From NCBI GenBank assembly GCA_010671905.1, contig JAAHII010000001.1:6782026-6846025 (forward strand): a stretch of DNA of 64,000 bases. The letters are read 5' to 3'. Under the pieces are notes generated by a model. The model was given only the letters and a program-made list of their open reading frames with translations. It was not told the origin of the DNA and did not search any database. This document shows positions 53,332 through 62,814 of the stretch, piece after piece. The stretch is from Leptolyngbya sp. SIOISBB (GTDB lineage Bacteria > Cyanobacteriota > Cyanobacteriia > Phormidesmidales > Phormidesmidaceae). The position numbers and the translations under genes were made by a program. The stretch's first letter is position 1, and each line of letters starts with the position of its first letter.

Positions 53332-54549
53332 TTAGTGTACCGCTTCAATTTCCGGAGGGTGGGCGTCAGCGATCCAAGCAATGCGGTTGATGTTGCGATC
53401 GCGGGCACGTTGCCGCACAGTTTCAGCGTCATCATCGGCTTCTAAGTACAGTTCAACCCGCACCACGGCTTCGGCTTCACGAATGGTCTCGGCATATTGA
53501 AAGGCGGCGATCGCCGCTTGAGGCGTTTTGGGTACCACTAGCCAATCACTCGGCGGAGTCACCTCTGGTAAACAACCACTGCCGGTAAGCGCCTGATGCA
53601 GCGTTTCCACATTCATCATGAAGCCAATACCGGGATAACTGCGACCCTTGGGATCAAAGACGCCCAGTAAGTTGTCGTAGCGGCCCCCTTTGCTCACCAC
53701 CTGGCGCCCCTGTGGAGTGTTGGCCACCACCTCAAAAATAATACCGGTGTAGTAATCAAAGGATTGAATTAAGCTCAAATCAAGAATGATGGGGGAACTC
53801 GTTTTCCCACTATCGAGTAGTTCCACCAGTGATTTGAGTTCGTTGACAATCGCTTGCTGATCAGGGGTTAGTGGCAGTTGACTCACGATTTGGAGGACGT
53901 CTTGAGGCCGTCCCCGTAAATCCATCATTTGTAACGCCCGCTGCCGGAGATTATCTGGCAAGTCCAACGTTTCTAGGGTGATGCGATCAAGTTGAGCGAT
54001 CGCGTCGCGTACAGTCCCTCTCAGATCTTCAGGAAAGGCTTGAAGCAGCGATCGGGTGAGATCAGCATTGCCCAAAATCAGCTGCCAGTCTGTCAACTGC
54101 AGCGTTTCCACACAGCTCAACAGCAATCGCAAGGTTTCGGCATCGGCCAGGGAACCATTGATGCCCAGCAGTTCAACCCCAGCCTGATAATATTCCCGTT
54201 GTCCAGTTTGAGCGCCTTTGGCAGCCCGGCTAAAGACATTGGCGGTGTAATAGAGTCGTTGGGGATAAGTAACTTGGGCCATCCGGGTGACAGCAGCTCG
54301 GGCGATCGAGGCTGTCAGTTCGGGGCGCAGGCCGAGCCGTTCTGGTCCATCCCCTTGTAACTGAATCACTGAAGATTGGGCGATCGCTCCACCGGCCATC
54401 AGAGTATCTAAGTTTTCCACCGTAGAAGTAATGATGCGGTGATACCCCCAGCGTTGAAACATTTCCTCTAGACGCCCCTCAATCCAATACTTTTGAGCGA
54501 CATCTAGGGGCAGTAAATCACGGGTTCCTGACGGTGGCTGATAACTCAT
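53332..54549 (-). CDS. hisZ: ATP phosphoribosyltransferase regulatory subunit
   Basis: 405 residues, similar in fold to histidyl-tRNA synthetase but shorter and without a separate anticodon-binding domain, as expected for HisZ. Recognisable pieces are PSGTRDLLPLDVAQKYWIEG at the start, RPELTASIARAAVTRM, QAGVELLG, FDYYTGIIFEVVA and SYPGIGFMMNVE. HisZ activates the short form of HisG in histidine biosynthesis. Its start codon follows the J-domain gene without a gap. HisS-type function is less likely given length. Confidence 0.9.
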   Translation of the reverse strand: MSYQPPSGTRDLLPLDVAQKYWIEGRLEEMFQRWGYHRIITSTVENLDTLMAGGAIAQSSVIQLQGDGPERLGLRPELTASIARAAVTRMAQVTYPQRLYYTANVFSRAAKGAQTGQREYYQAGVELLGINGSLADAETLRLLLSCVETLQLTDWQLILGNADLTRSLLQAFPEDLRGTVRDAIAQLDRITLETLDLPDNLRQRALQMMDLRGRPQDVLQIVSQLPLTPDQQAIVNELKSLVELLDSGKTSSPIILDLSLIQSFDYYTGIIFEVVANTPQGRQVVSKGGRYDNLLGVFDPKGRSYPGIGFMMNVETLHQALTGSGCLPEVTPPSDWLVVPKTPQAAIAAFQYAETIREAEAVVRVELYLEADDDAETVRQRARDRNINRIAWIADAHPPEIEAVH

Positions 54550-55485
54550 TTACTTTTGCTTTCCTCCAAACAAACCAAATAGGCCGCCTTTCGATTTTGC
54601 CGGGGCACTCTTGGGACTGCTGGGACGAGTCGCCTTGTTGTCAGTTGTTTGATTCAACTTGACATCCAATTCCTGGGCCAGCGCATTATCGGGAGTCAAT
54701 TCTAAAGATCGTTTCAGGTGAATCTTCGCCATTTTGGGTTGCCCAGCTTGCAGGTAATAAGCCGCCAATTGAGCATGACATTGACCGTTGGTCGGATGCG
54801 ATTTGACCGCATCCCGCATTTCTAAAATGGCGCGGGAATAGTCTTTTCTCGCTGCGAACTCGGCGGCTCGTCGGTGATAGCTCTCAATAATGGCTTCTCG
54901 CTGTTGTCTGGGCGAACGCGGTGGCGGTGCGGTTTTCTGACGAGTCGCTGAGGCGGCTGGTGTCGAGGCGGTTGTAGCAGCCGGTGAGGAACTAGCGGCG
55001 GCGCTGCCCCCGTTGCCGTCTGCGGTGCTCATGAGGTAAGCCAAATTAAGTTCGCTAATCTGGCCGATCGTGTCCAGTACTTGCTCGATCGATTCATACT
55101 GAGAATCGACCAGGAGTTTGAGGCTATTGGCATATACTGAGGTCGCGTTATTGCTTTTCGCAATGGCTTTAGCGGCATCCGATTGCAACTCTACCGACGC
55201 TTCTTGGCTCAGGCGTTTGCCTCGCAGCCGCAGTACGATTAAATGCTCTGCCATGGCCTTTTCTTGGGTGAGCGTCTCATAGGCTGGGTTAACCATTTTA
55301 GAGAGCAACTCGTTAGCCTGTTGCCGCTCGGCATCACTGCTCTCTCGCAAGCTGTCGGGGTGTAGCTTACGGGCAATTTTGAGATAACGCTTACGAATGG
55401 CTTTGGCATCAGCATCTAAGGACACCCCCAAGATGGCGTGATGATCAGTCAGGTCAAATTGAAACAACCCTTGCTCTATATTCAT
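54550..55485 (-). CDS. J-domain protein with TPR-like C-terminal region
   Basis: About 311 residues. The N-terminal J-domain (residues about 5-70) has DHHAILGVSLDADAKAIRKR and HPDSL, the HPD being essential for DnaK contact. A Pro/Ala-rich linker follows, then TPR-like repeats (residues about 200-290: SYHRRAAEFAARKDYSRAIL, AQLAAYYLQAGQPKMAKIHL) and a Ser/Lys-rich end. It is expected to be a DnaK cochaperone of unknown client. The stop directly abuts the hisZ start. Start taken at MNIEQ. Confidence 0.88.
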   Translation of the reverse strand: MNIEQGLFQFDLTDHHAILGVSLDADAKAIRKRYLKIARKLHPDSLRESSDAERQQANELLSKMVNPAYETLTQEKAMAEHLIVLRLRGKRLSQEASVELQSDAAKAIAKSNNATSVYANSLKLLVDSQYESIEQVLDTIGQISELNLAYLMSTADGNGGSAAASSSPAATTASTPAASATRQKTAPPPRSPRQQREAIIESYHRRAAEFAARKDYSRAILEMRDAVKSHPTNGQCHAQLAAYYLQAGQPKMAKIHLKRSLELTPDNALAQELDVKLNQTTDNKATRPSSPKSAPAKSKGGLFGLFGGKQK

Positions 55486-55636
55486 AGCTGTTGACTCTTC
55501 CCTCGCCTGATGAGGCATTCTCCTGATTTCTTACTGCAATGCCGCGCGTGCTTTGAGATGGGAATATCCCCTTTATCCTGAAGATTAACGCTTGAGAGAG
55601 CGGATTAATGAACGCTCTGATCAAATAATTGATGCA

Positions 55637-56485
55637 TTATGATTCAGCGATCGCAATTGGCTGAAAATCCTCTAAAGGTTTCACCTGTTTTAACACTTGG
55701 CTAAGAATAGTGTGAATTCGACTATTTGTCGCCAAGATGCGCCCTGATTGGATGTCGAAGACCGTTTCATCATAGGCCGTGACGTGTCCACCGGCTTCTT
55801 CAACGATGATGACGCCAGCGGCCATATCCCAGGGTGAGAGTCCTCTTTCCCAATAGCCATCGAGTCGACCACACGCCACATAGGCTAAATCTAGCGAGGC
55901 CGCCCCACCCCGTCTTACCCCTTGAGTCAGATGAGTCAGGTGACAAAATTCAGCGTAGTTATTATCAATGCGCTCGTGGCGATCGTAGGCAAATCCGGTC
56001 ACGAGCAAGCTATCTGCCAGATGATCGGTCGTCGACACGCAAATGGAACGGCGATTGAGCGTGGCGCCATGACCTTTGGCGGCGCGGAAGAGGTCTTCTC
56101 GGAACGGGTCAAATACGGCTCCTACGGCGGGATAACCATCAATGAGCAGACCAACAGAAACGGCAGAGAAGGGATACTGATGGGTGTAATTAGTCGTGCC
56201 ATCTAGCGGATCAATCGCCCAAAGAAAGGGACTGTCGACGGTGGCGCCGAGACTGCCCGATTCCTCTGCCAGAATGGGATGATCGGGCAAATGGCGGGTC
56301 AGCACATCGAGCACGACGGCCTCAGCCGCTTTATCGGCTTCAGTGACCAGGTCACCGGGACGACCTTTTTTTTCAATGTGTTCTAGCTTGCCCCAATAGG
56401 TTTGCAAGACTGCACCAGCAGCCAGAGCGGCTTCGGTAGCCACCTCTAAATAGCGCTGCAAATCTCGATCGCTGACAGCAGTCAT
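55637..56485 (-). CDS. suhB: inositol-1-monophosphatase-family phosphatase
   Basis: 282 residues. The metal-binding motifs of the family are EESG (residue ~76), AIDPLDGTTNY (about 91-101) and SPWDMAAGVIIVEEAGG (about 220-236). It hydrolyses inositol phosphates or related sugar phosphates. It lies upstream on the minus strand of the J-domain-hisZ-ferredoxin series with a ~150-base gap. Confidence 0.92.
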   Translation of the reverse strand: MTAVSDRDLQRYLEVATEAALAAGAVLQTYWGKLEHIEKKGRPGDLVTEADKAAEAVVLDVLTRHLPDHPILAEESGSLGATVDSPFLWAIDPLDGTTNYTHQYPFSAVSVGLLIDGYPAVGAVFDPFREDLFRAAKGHGATLNRRSICVSTTDHLADSLLVTGFAYDRHERIDNNYAEFCHLTHLTQGVRRGGAASLDLAYVACGRLDGYWERGLSPWDMAAGVIIVEEAGGHVTAYDETVFDIQSGRILATNSRIHTILSQVLKQVKPLEDFQPIAIAES

Positions 56486-56514
56486 ACCCTTTTCCTATGC
56501 TGGCCATTCATAGT

Positions 56515-57066
56515 TTAAAGGGAATGCGATCGCTCACGAAAACTCTTCGCCGTTTCTCGCAGAGGATTTTCGGGATCCCAGATGCCTAATCCGAGAATGC
56601 GAGCCTCTTCCTGGGCATACAACATTTCTGGATAGTAAGGACTGAACTGGTCGGTTGGGTCGGCCAGATACGTACATCCCGCTGCTAGGGAATCAGCGTT
56701 AATCGAATCGCGATGGAGCCAGCCATAGGCCCAGAGTCGGTTATAGGCATCCGGTTGCGCATCCACAAGTTCCAGGCGAATGATCTGATTGTGCAAATCG
56801 GCGAGGCAGTCTCGGGCCTGTGGTCCCCAGGGAACTTGCTCGCGATCAGGCGCTTCAATCGCGGCCAACCGGATGGTCGACACGGGCGTCACTTGACTGA
56901 GTTCAAACAGCAACTCCAGCGTGTTGCCACTTTTGGCGTAATCCACCGTAGCAGTGAGTTGGGCGGGGGCAGCGGGAGCCATGTAGCTGAGTAAGAGGAT
57001 GATCACAATTATCCCCAAACCAATCAGCGATCGCTGCCCAACCCGCCGCGCAAAAGTGCCCATCAT
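56515..57066 (-). CDS. staphylococcal-nuclease-like (thermonuclease) protein
   Basis: 183 residues. An N-terminal membrane helix (SLIGLGIIVIILLLSYMA) anchors or exports it. The remainder is an SNase-like OB fold: TIRLAAIEAPDREQ (the Asp/Arg loop), WGPQARDCLADL, YNRLWAYGWLHRD and ARILGLGIWDPENPLRE. Some catalytic Arg/Glu positions appear altered, so activity is uncertain. Confidence 0.75.
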   Translation of the reverse strand: MMGTFARRVGQRSLIGLGIIVIILLLSYMAPAAPAQLTATVDYAKSGNTLELLFELSQVTPVSTIRLAAIEAPDREQVPWGPQARDCLADLHNQIIRLELVDAQPDAYNRLWAYGWLHRDSINADSLAAGCTYLADPTDQFSPYYPEMLYAQEEARILGLGIWDPENPLRETAKSFRERSHSL

Positions 57067-57131
57067 ACTCCTGAGGAAACTGCTCTAACCAGTGATTGGC
57101 AGCATCCTATGCAGTATGCCCGCTGAGTCCG

Positions 57132-57500
57132 TCAATCCTCTTCTATAGGTAACCCAAAACGCACTTTCCCCTTGCCAAAATACTGTCCAAATTGAAGTTC
57201 GTAGACCTCGTCTTCGTCTTGGGTCTCAACCTCTAAATCCGTACGAGGATAGCTCACACACAGTAATGCATAACCTTTTTTGCGCAAATCGGGTGATAGT
57301 CCCATAGCCTCTGGCTGTTCAACTTCACCTGACAAAACCCGCACAGCACAGGTTGTACAGGCACCATTGCGACAGGCAAATGGCAGCTGCGCCCCTTGAT
57401 TCTCAGCGGTTTGCAGAATGTAGTGGTCTTCAGGGACCTCAACGGTGTAGTGCTGTTGGCGATCGCGGTGATGGATGTTGATCCGATGGGAGCGAGTCAT
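57132..57500 (-). CDS. FdC2-type [2Fe-2S] ferredoxin with C-terminal extension
   Basis: About 122 residues. The plant-type cluster ligands are in FACRNGACTTCAVRVLSG with the fourth Cys in YALLCVSYPRTDL. The C-terminal extension ETQDEDEVYELQFGQYFGKG and GLPIEED is diagnostic of the conserved cyanobacterial/chloroplast FdC2 type, which has a less negative redox potential than FdC1. Start taken at MTRSHR (57500). Confidence 0.9.
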   Translation of the reverse strand: MTRSHRINIHHRDRQQHYTVEVPEDHYILQTAENQGAQLPFACRNGACTTCAVRVLSGEVEQPEAMGLSPDLRKKGYALLCVSYPRTDLEVETQDEDEVYELQFGQYFGKGKVRFGLPIEED

Positions 57501-57755
57501 GCTGTTATTTAAGCGGTGAATGAAAAACAATTCTCTCAAAGATAGCAGGCGCAAACTTGGCCCACACCGTCTATGCTCTCACAGGATTTTGTGTTTGCAG
57601 AGCTTCTCTGAGTCTGAACGAGAAAAGCAGTCTGACCGTGGTATCAGATGCTCTGATTTTTGGCAGCCATTTCGGGGCGATCGCTCATTTATTGTGCCAT
57701 TCTTTGATACGATTAGACTCTGTGATTGATTCTTGATGAATAGATCACCCAATTT

Positions 57756-57842
57756 GGAGAGATGGCCGAGTGGTTTAAGGCGCAGCACTGGAAATGCTGT
57801 TTAGGGGCAACTCTAACGAGGGTTCGAATCCCTCTCTCTCCG
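57756..57842 (+). tRNA. trnS-GGA: tRNA-Ser(GGA)
   Basis: An 87-base class II tRNA. Acceptor stem GGAGAGA pairs with TCTCTCC (57835-57841) and G is the discriminator at 57842. The anticodon loop CTGGAAA has anticodon GGA at 57790-57792, stem CAGCA/TGCTG. A long variable arm is present and the T-arm is GAGGG-TTCGAAT-CCCTC. CCA is not encoded. Confidence 0.97.
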
Positions 57843-58022
57843 TTCCTGAATAACCGGTTGCTGGAAGATTCTGTTCTCCTCACAAATTATCTTGCGTGCG
57901 GCTCTTCCTTTCTGTTGCTAACAACCCCAAATTTGGCACTTGGGAAGCCACTCGACTCTGGGCTTGAAATTTTCCAGCTTGCCCTAATGAACTTGTCTCT
58001 TGTCTCTACTGGGCTTGCTGGG

Positions 58023-58109
58023 TATAGCAAGCCGCAGTTCGATTAGGTCGCCCTAGATGGTTGAAACCGCTTTCCGGCATGTATTCCGATTTCCTCATTC
58101 CGCGATATA
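58023..58109 (+). repeat. MITE-like repeat, short copy 2a
   Basis: Begins TATAGCAAGCCGCAGTTCGA and ends ATTCCGCGATATA, a shortened version of the 105-bp element. It shares its last TATA with the next copy, so the two are in tandem. Confidence 0.7.
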
Positions 58110-58210
58110 GCAAGCCGTAGTTTGGTTAGGTTACTCTAGATCACTGGAATCGCCATCTGGCAGACCTTTTAATTCCGACTTCCGACTTCAGCATTCCGAA
58201 TTCTGCGATA
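58106..58210 (+). repeat. 105-bp MITE-like repeat, copy 2b
   Basis: Starts TATAGCAAGCCGTAGTTTGG and ends ATTCCGAATTCTGCGATA; aligned base for base in length with 20234-20338. It directly abuts copy 2a at TATA. Confidence 0.85.
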
Positions 58211-58268
58211 CCAGCTTCAGCCTGTGAAACCCCTGGATTTGATTGAGGTTTCTATAAGTCTGTTCGCC

Positions 58269-59186
58269 TCAATTGCGGTGATTATTGTCGTAGCGAATAC
58301 GGGCACCCGCCCATTGCAGCTTACTGCGTAGGGTGCGGTAGTATGAGTATTCTTTCGCCAATATAATAAATTCTGCCCATCCGGGGGCCATGCGGATATC
58401 AACTCGTTGCCCTGGCCAAATCGCCGTCGCCAGTACCCCATCCATCCACAATTTGGTGCTATGTTCTGGATCTGCTAATGGCCATACACTCACGACGCAT
58501 CCTGGCGGCAGGACGATGGGTCGACTCGACAAACTGAGAGGACAAATGGGCGTGACGATCAGGGCATCCATACCGGGATGCACGATCGGGCCATTGGCGG
58601 CCACAGTATAGCCGGTTGAACCTGTCGGGGTACTGATAAGTAACCCATCGCCTTGGTATTGATCGACGACTTCGCCATCAATCTCCATTTCCAAAATGGA
58701 GGTGATCATGCGATTGGGCGAGGCGGGTTTAACGCACATTTCATTGAGTGCGAGGTAAGTTTCACTCGCGGGCTCTAAATTGGAGCGATCGCCATCAAAT
58801 GTCTGCGCTTTCAGCATCATCCGCCGCTGCACCGCGAAGCGATCGCTCAGCAGCCGCTGCCAAATTTCCGAGAATTTGGTCTCATCAGGTGATTCTGTCA
58901 AAAACCCCAGATGACCGCCAATATTGATTGCCAGAATAGGAATATGCTCAGCGGCTAAGTTACGAGCCGCAGCTAACGCGGTGCCATCGCCTCCGAGCAC
59001 GATCGCCAGATCGATTTTGGGGTCTGCCGAAGCCAGAAAAACCGGATAAGGATTATCTTTTGGCCCGCTTGGCCCGACCAGCGTTTTACAACCCAGCTGC
59101 ATCAGCTGCTCAGAAACCAGCTCAGCTCGACTCTTACTCAGCTGGTTACCAGCCTTATAGGCAATAATGACCTGGTTTAGCTTCAC
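58269..59186 (-). CDS. nadK: NAD kinase
   Basis: 305 residues. The kinase motifs are AIVLGGDGTALAAARN (GGDGT near residue 65), LGFLTE near 95, and the NE/NG loop with GDGLLISTPTGSTGYTVAANGP near residue 180. It makes NADP+ from NAD+ with ATP or polyphosphate, supplying the photosynthetic reductant pool. Cyanobacteria often have two copies; only one is in the window. Downstream of the MITE tandem. Confidence 0.95.
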   Translation of the reverse strand: MKLNQVIIAYKAGNQLSKSRAELVSEQLMQLGCKTLVGPSGPKDNPYPVFLASADPKIDLAIVLGGDGTALAAARNLAAEHIPILAINIGGHLGFLTESPDETKFSEIWQRLLSDRFAVQRRMMLKAQTFDGDRSNLEPASETYLALNEMCVKPASPNRMITSILEMEIDGEVVDQYQGDGLLISTPTGSTGYTVAANGPIVHPGMDALIVTPICPLSLSSRPIVLPPGCVVSVWPLADPEHSTKLWMDGVLATAIWPGQRVDIRMAPGWAEFIILAKEYSYYRTLRSKLQWAGARIRYDNNHRN

Positions 59187-59261
59187 AACAGGGCGATCGC
59201 TTCCAATGAGTTCTTTCTCATTTTAAGGATGCGGCCTCAGTTTGCACGCCCGATTATCCAG

Positions 59262-59570
59262 CTACCATTTCAGCAAATTAAACTCTTCCATATCGACGGT
59301 ATCGCGGTTGCGATAAATGGCCAACACAATCGCCAGGCCCACTGCTGCCTCTGCCGCCGCAATGGAAATCACAAATACGACAAATACCTGGCCTGTCGCC
59401 GTCGCTGGGTCAAGATAGTTAGAGAAGGCCATTAAATTCAAGTTGACCGCGTTGAGCAATATCTCAATCGACATCAAAACGCGGATCACATTGCGGCTGG
59501 TGACTAAGCCATAGATGCCAATGCAGAAGAGAGCAGCGGCCAATAAAAGGTAAAACTCTAGGGGAATCAT
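59262..59570 (-). CDS. ndhE: NADH-like/NDH-1 subunit NdhE (NuoK)
   Basis: 102 residues with three membrane helices. Family motifs include [38 protein letters not shown] and [17 protein letters not shown] with the conserved helix-buried Glu residues. Membrane subunit of NDH-1, which carries cyclic electron flow and respiration. Last of the ndhA-I-G-E operon. Start at MIPLEFY (59570). Confidence 0.95.
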   Translation of the reverse strand: MIPLEFYLLLAAALFCIGIYGLVTSRNVIRVLMSIEILLNAVNLNLMAFSNYLDPATATGQVFVVFVISIAAAEAAVGLAIVLAIYRNRDTVDMEEFNLLKW

Positions 59571-59699
59571 GGTTTGGAGGCGTCCGGTGCCAGACTGTTG
59601 AAGATCTTGAGAAGGAAATTGAACAAACAATGAGCTGATTTGATGGACTCGTCAACGGCTGCGGCATCAGCAAACAAACTGCTAACGAGGACCAGTGCT

Positions 59700-60320
59700 C
59701 TAATCTCCGAGCGGTTCACTCGCCTCCCGACCGGCGGGTACCAGTTCGCGAGGCCGCTCTGGTAAGGTCAGGGCATCGGAGACCGAATCCACTGGCTTTT
59801 CATCAGGAATGAATTCGCGACGTGCCAAGATAATGGCTCCAACGAGCGCAATCAACAGCAACACTGACGCCAACTCAAAGGGCAATAAAAAGTCAGAGAA
59901 AAAATGCTGACCAATGAGTACAGTTGAACCGTCTCCTGCCGGAGTGTCTGTAGAAATTTGCCAAGGAGTTCCCAAAATCATGGTTGACAATAGAGCAAAC
60001 AACCCAAAGCAAACTCCACCAGTCGCAATCAGGCGAATCCAGCCTCGCTTTAAGGGCGTAAACGGCTGGCTCTTATTCACGAGCATGATCCCAAACAGGA
60101 TCAGAACGTTGACGGCACCTACATAAATCAGGATCTGAGCCGCCGCCACAAACCCTGCATTCAACAGAACGTACAGTCCCGACATACTCAGGAATACGCC
60201 CCCTAGCAAGAACGCTGAGTAAACAATGTTGGAGAGTAGTACAACCCCTAGGGCAGTACCGATGACAAGGGCGGCCAACAGGCCAAACGATACGAGTTGA
60301 ACTCCTTCAGCAAGTGTCAC
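59700..60320 (-). CDS. ndhG: NDH-1 subunit NdhG (NuoJ)
   Basis: 206 residues with five membrane helices, e.g. SFGLLAALVIGTALGVVLLS, LNAGFVAAAQILIYVGAVNV and FELASVLLLIALVGAIILAR, the NuoJ pattern. The C-terminus is a soluble tail. Third gene of the ndh operon; spacing to ndhI is 58 bases. Confidence 0.95.
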   Translation of the reverse strand: MTLAEGVQLVSFGLLAALVIGTALGVVLLSNIVYSAFLLGGVFLSMSGLYVLLNAGFVAAAQILIYVGAVNVLILFGIMLVNKSQPFTPLKRGWIRLIATGGVCFGLFALLSTMILGTPWQISTDTPAGDGSTVLIGQHFFSDFLLPFELASVLLLIALVGAIILARREFIPDEKPVDSVSDALTLPERPRELVPAGREASEPLGD

Positions 60321-60378
60321 GATTGTGACTCCAAATGAACGGCATCAAAACAGCTTTGAGGAAAGGCGAGGACTCAGT

Positions 60379-60984
60379 CTAATTCTCGGCAGAATTCTGA
60401 ACTGACTCTGTTTCTTCTAAAATCTCTTGCGGTAGTTTACCAGCCCGGCGTGAACCAGTCGGTAAGTCGTGGGGGTCCATAACCCCTTTGGGCAGATAGG
60501 CAAATTCGCGTAGAGGCGTCACCATGGGATCTTGCGTCACTTTATAGGGTAGACGTCCCATCGCGACGTTGTCATAGTTCAACTCATGGCGATCATAAGA
60601 AGCCATCTCATACTCTTCAGTCATGGAGAGGCAGTTGGTAGGACAATACTCCACACAGTTACCGCAGAAGATACAAACGCCAAAATCAATGCTGTAGTGG
60701 TTAAGGGTCTTTTTCTTGCTGACTTTATCAAACTCCCAATCCACCACTGGCAGATTGATGGGGCAAACTCGCACACAAACTTCACAAGAGATGCACTTAT
60801 CAAACTCAAAGTGAATCCGCCCGCGATACCGTTCCGAAGGAATCAGCTTTTCGTAGGGATACTGCACCGTTACTGGACGACGTCGCATATGGTCGAAAGT
60901 CACTGACAGACCTTGACCAATATATTTGGCCGCTTGGACGCTCTCTTTGGCGTAGTCGCCGACTTGCTTAAGAAAATTCAGCAT
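60379..60984 (-). CDS. ndhI: NDH-1 subunit NdhI (NuoI)
   Basis: 201 residues. Two [4Fe-4S] binding motifs: [13 protein letters not shown] near residue 64 and [14 protein letters not shown] near residue 103. The N-terminal helix [18 protein letters not shown] and the C-terminal [16 protein letters not shown] fit NdhI. It relays electrons within the peripheral arm of NDH-1. Second gene of the ndh operon. Confidence 0.97.
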   Translation of the reverse strand: MLNFLKQVGDYAKESVQAAKYIGQGLSVTFDHMRRRPVTVQYPYEKLIPSERYRGRIHFEFDKCISCEVCVRVCPINLPVVDWEFDKVSKKKTLNHYSIDFGVCIFCGNCVEYCPTNCLSMTEEYEMASYDRHELNYDNVAMGRLPYKVTQDPMVTPLREFAYLPKGVMDPHDLPTGSRRAGKLPQEILEETESVQNSAEN

Positions 60985-61038
60985 GATGGTAATGATCGCT
61001 AGTGACTACTCGTAGGTTTCGGCATTCTCGCTTGTGAA

Positions 61039-62157
61039 TTAACCCCCAAAGGCAACCGGGAAAGTGATTTTGAGTGCTGCAGTTAGCAACAGATTGACCA
61101 GCGATACTGGCAACAAAAACTTCCATCCCAAATCTAGTAGCTGGTCGATTCTGACACGGGGGACAGTCCAGCGCAGCAACACCGCCAAAAAGACTAACAG
61201 GTAAGCCTTAATAACCGTCATCATGATGCCAATCGCTGCTGTGATCAGCTGCAGCCAAGGGGTCGTTTCGCTAACACCTAAGAGATTCGATAAAACACCC
61301 ACAGAAATTGGGGATTCCCAGCCGCCGAGATATAGCACTGAGAAGATCAACGCAGACAGCACCAAGTTGACGTAGGAACCTACATAAAACAGGCCAAATT
61401 TCATGCCGGTATATTCTGTTTGGTAACCGGCAACGAGTTCCTCTTCAGCTTCTGGCAAGTCAAACGGCAACCGTTCGCATTCTGCCAAGGCGGCAATCCA
61501 AAAAATGATGAAGCCCACTGGCTGTCGCCAAACATTCCAGCCAAGAATGCCATAGCCGGACTGCTGTTCAACAATGTCAATCGTGCTCAGGCTATTGGAC
61601 ATAAGCACAATTGCGAGCACCGCCAACGCCAGGGGGATTTCGTAACTGATGGACTGAGCGGCGGCCCTAAGTCCACCTAGCAGAGAATATTTATTGTTGG
61701 AAGAGTAGCCCGACATCAGCAGACCAATTGGGGTGATGCTGGATAAGGCAATCCACAAAAAAATGCCGACCCCAATATCCGTGATAACCATATTTTGGCC
61801 AAACGGCACAATGAGATAGGAGAGAAAAACGGGGATCACGACAAGGGCTGGGCCGAGGGTGAAAAGAATATCGTCGGCCTTAGCAGGAACAATATCTTCT
61901 TTGAACAGCAGCTTAATCCCATCAGCGGCTGCTTGTAGAGTTCCTAATGGCCCAGCAAATTCAGGACCAATGCGTTGCTGAGCGGCCGCTGAGATTTTAC
62001 GCTCAAGCCAAACAGTGACAAAAATGCTGATGGTGGCAGCAATTAATATCAAAGTCATTGGCAGCGGTAGCCACAGTGCCTTAGCGACTCCTGCAGGTAA
62101 CCCGAGTTGAGTCAACAGCTCAACAAAACTTCGTTGGAGATCAATTCCCTGGCCCAT
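61039..62157 (-). CDS. ndhA: NDH-1 subunit NdhA (NuoH)
   Basis: 372 residues with eight membrane helices. Motifs: [54 protein letters not shown] and [12 protein letters not shown]. NuoH forms the quinone-channel base of NDH-1. First gene of the operon ndhA-ndhI-ndhG-ndhE, all on the minus strand. The ATG at 62157 is chosen over the TTG at 62163. Confidence 0.97.
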   Translation of the reverse strand: MGQGIDLQRSFVELLTQLGLPAGVAKALWLPLPMTLILIAATISIFVTVWLERKISAAAQQRIGPEFAGPLGTLQAAADGIKLLFKEDIVPAKADDILFTLGPALVVIPVFLSYLIVPFGQNMVITDIGVGIFLWIALSSITPIGLLMSGYSSNNKYSLLGGLRAAAQSISYEIPLALAVLAIVLMSNSLSTIDIVEQQSGYGILGWNVWRQPVGFIIFWIAALAECERLPFDLPEAEEELVAGYQTEYTGMKFGLFYVGSYVNLVLSALIFSVLYLGGWESPISVGVLSNLLGVSETTPWLQLITAAIGIMMTVIKAYLLVFLAVLLRWTVPRVRIDQLLDLGWKFLLPVSLVNLLLTAALKITFPVAFGG

Positions 62158-62312
62158 GTACAAGCCTCAGTGCGTCAGCGGTTAGTAAGCATTTCGTTAC
62201 AGTGATTAGTATATCGCTCGGATGCGACGCCACCACCCCCGGCTGATAGGAACTTCTACCCGAGTCTATAGAAGAGACTCATCAATCTGGAAAATCCTGG
62301 ACAACTGAAACT

Positions 62313-62345
62313 AAAAAATGCGAAGTAGAAACAGCCTACTTCGCA
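62313..62345 (-). terminator. terminator of DUF1816 gene
   Basis: TGCGAAGTAG (62319-62328) and CTACTTCGCA (62336-62345) form a perfect 10-bp stem followed on the minus strand by six T. Confidence 0.9.
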
Positions 62346-62436
62346 CCTAATATCCTTCAACTTATGGATAGGAATTTCACTGAAAGAGTTGAGAAACCTC
62401 TACCTCAACGGGCCATTTGCCTCTCTGACGGCATCC

Positions 62437-62733
62437 TTAAGACTGGCCGCTAAACACAGGAGCGGGGCCTGGAGCTTGGTCATCCATGCCTTCTTCGTAA
62501 ACCGTTAATTGCTGAGGGGGAGTGCTCAGGGCGATCGCCTTGGCAGATAGCACATTGGAGCCCTCTTGTTGCAGATCGTCAATGTATCCCTGCTGTTGTA
62601 ATTGCGCTTCTTGCTCTAGATCAAAAGGACCAAAATAGTATGTGCAAGCGGGCTCTGAGGTTTTCACCTCCAGCCACCACTTTTCCTCAGAGCCAGAAAA
62701 TAAACCAAACAGCTTCTTAAAAAGATTTGCCAT
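62437..62733 (-). CDS. DUF1816 family protein
   Basis: 98 residues. WWLEVKTSEPACTYYFGPFD and EAQLQQQGYIDDLQQEGSNV are characteristic of DUF1816, a cyanobacterial family found alone and with phycobilisome or stress proteins. No signal peptide. Function unknown. It has its own terminator. Confidence 0.88.
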   Translation of the reverse strand: MANLFKKLFGLFSGSEEKWWLEVKTSEPACTYYFGPFDLEQEAQLQQQGYIDDLQQEGSNVLSAKAIALSTPPQQLTVYEEGMDDQAPGPAPVFSGQS

Positions 62734-62814
62734 AGTGTGTACCCATCAAACTCTGCTTTGTCTGACCATGACCGGAAAACGGCTTCGATCTTGTTCCAAA
62801 ATGGTTATACTCTG

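Noticed and set aside
57762-58046. 94-codon frame on the plus strand
   Set aside because: It starts inside the tRNA-Ser gene and continues into intergenic DNA; not a protein gene.
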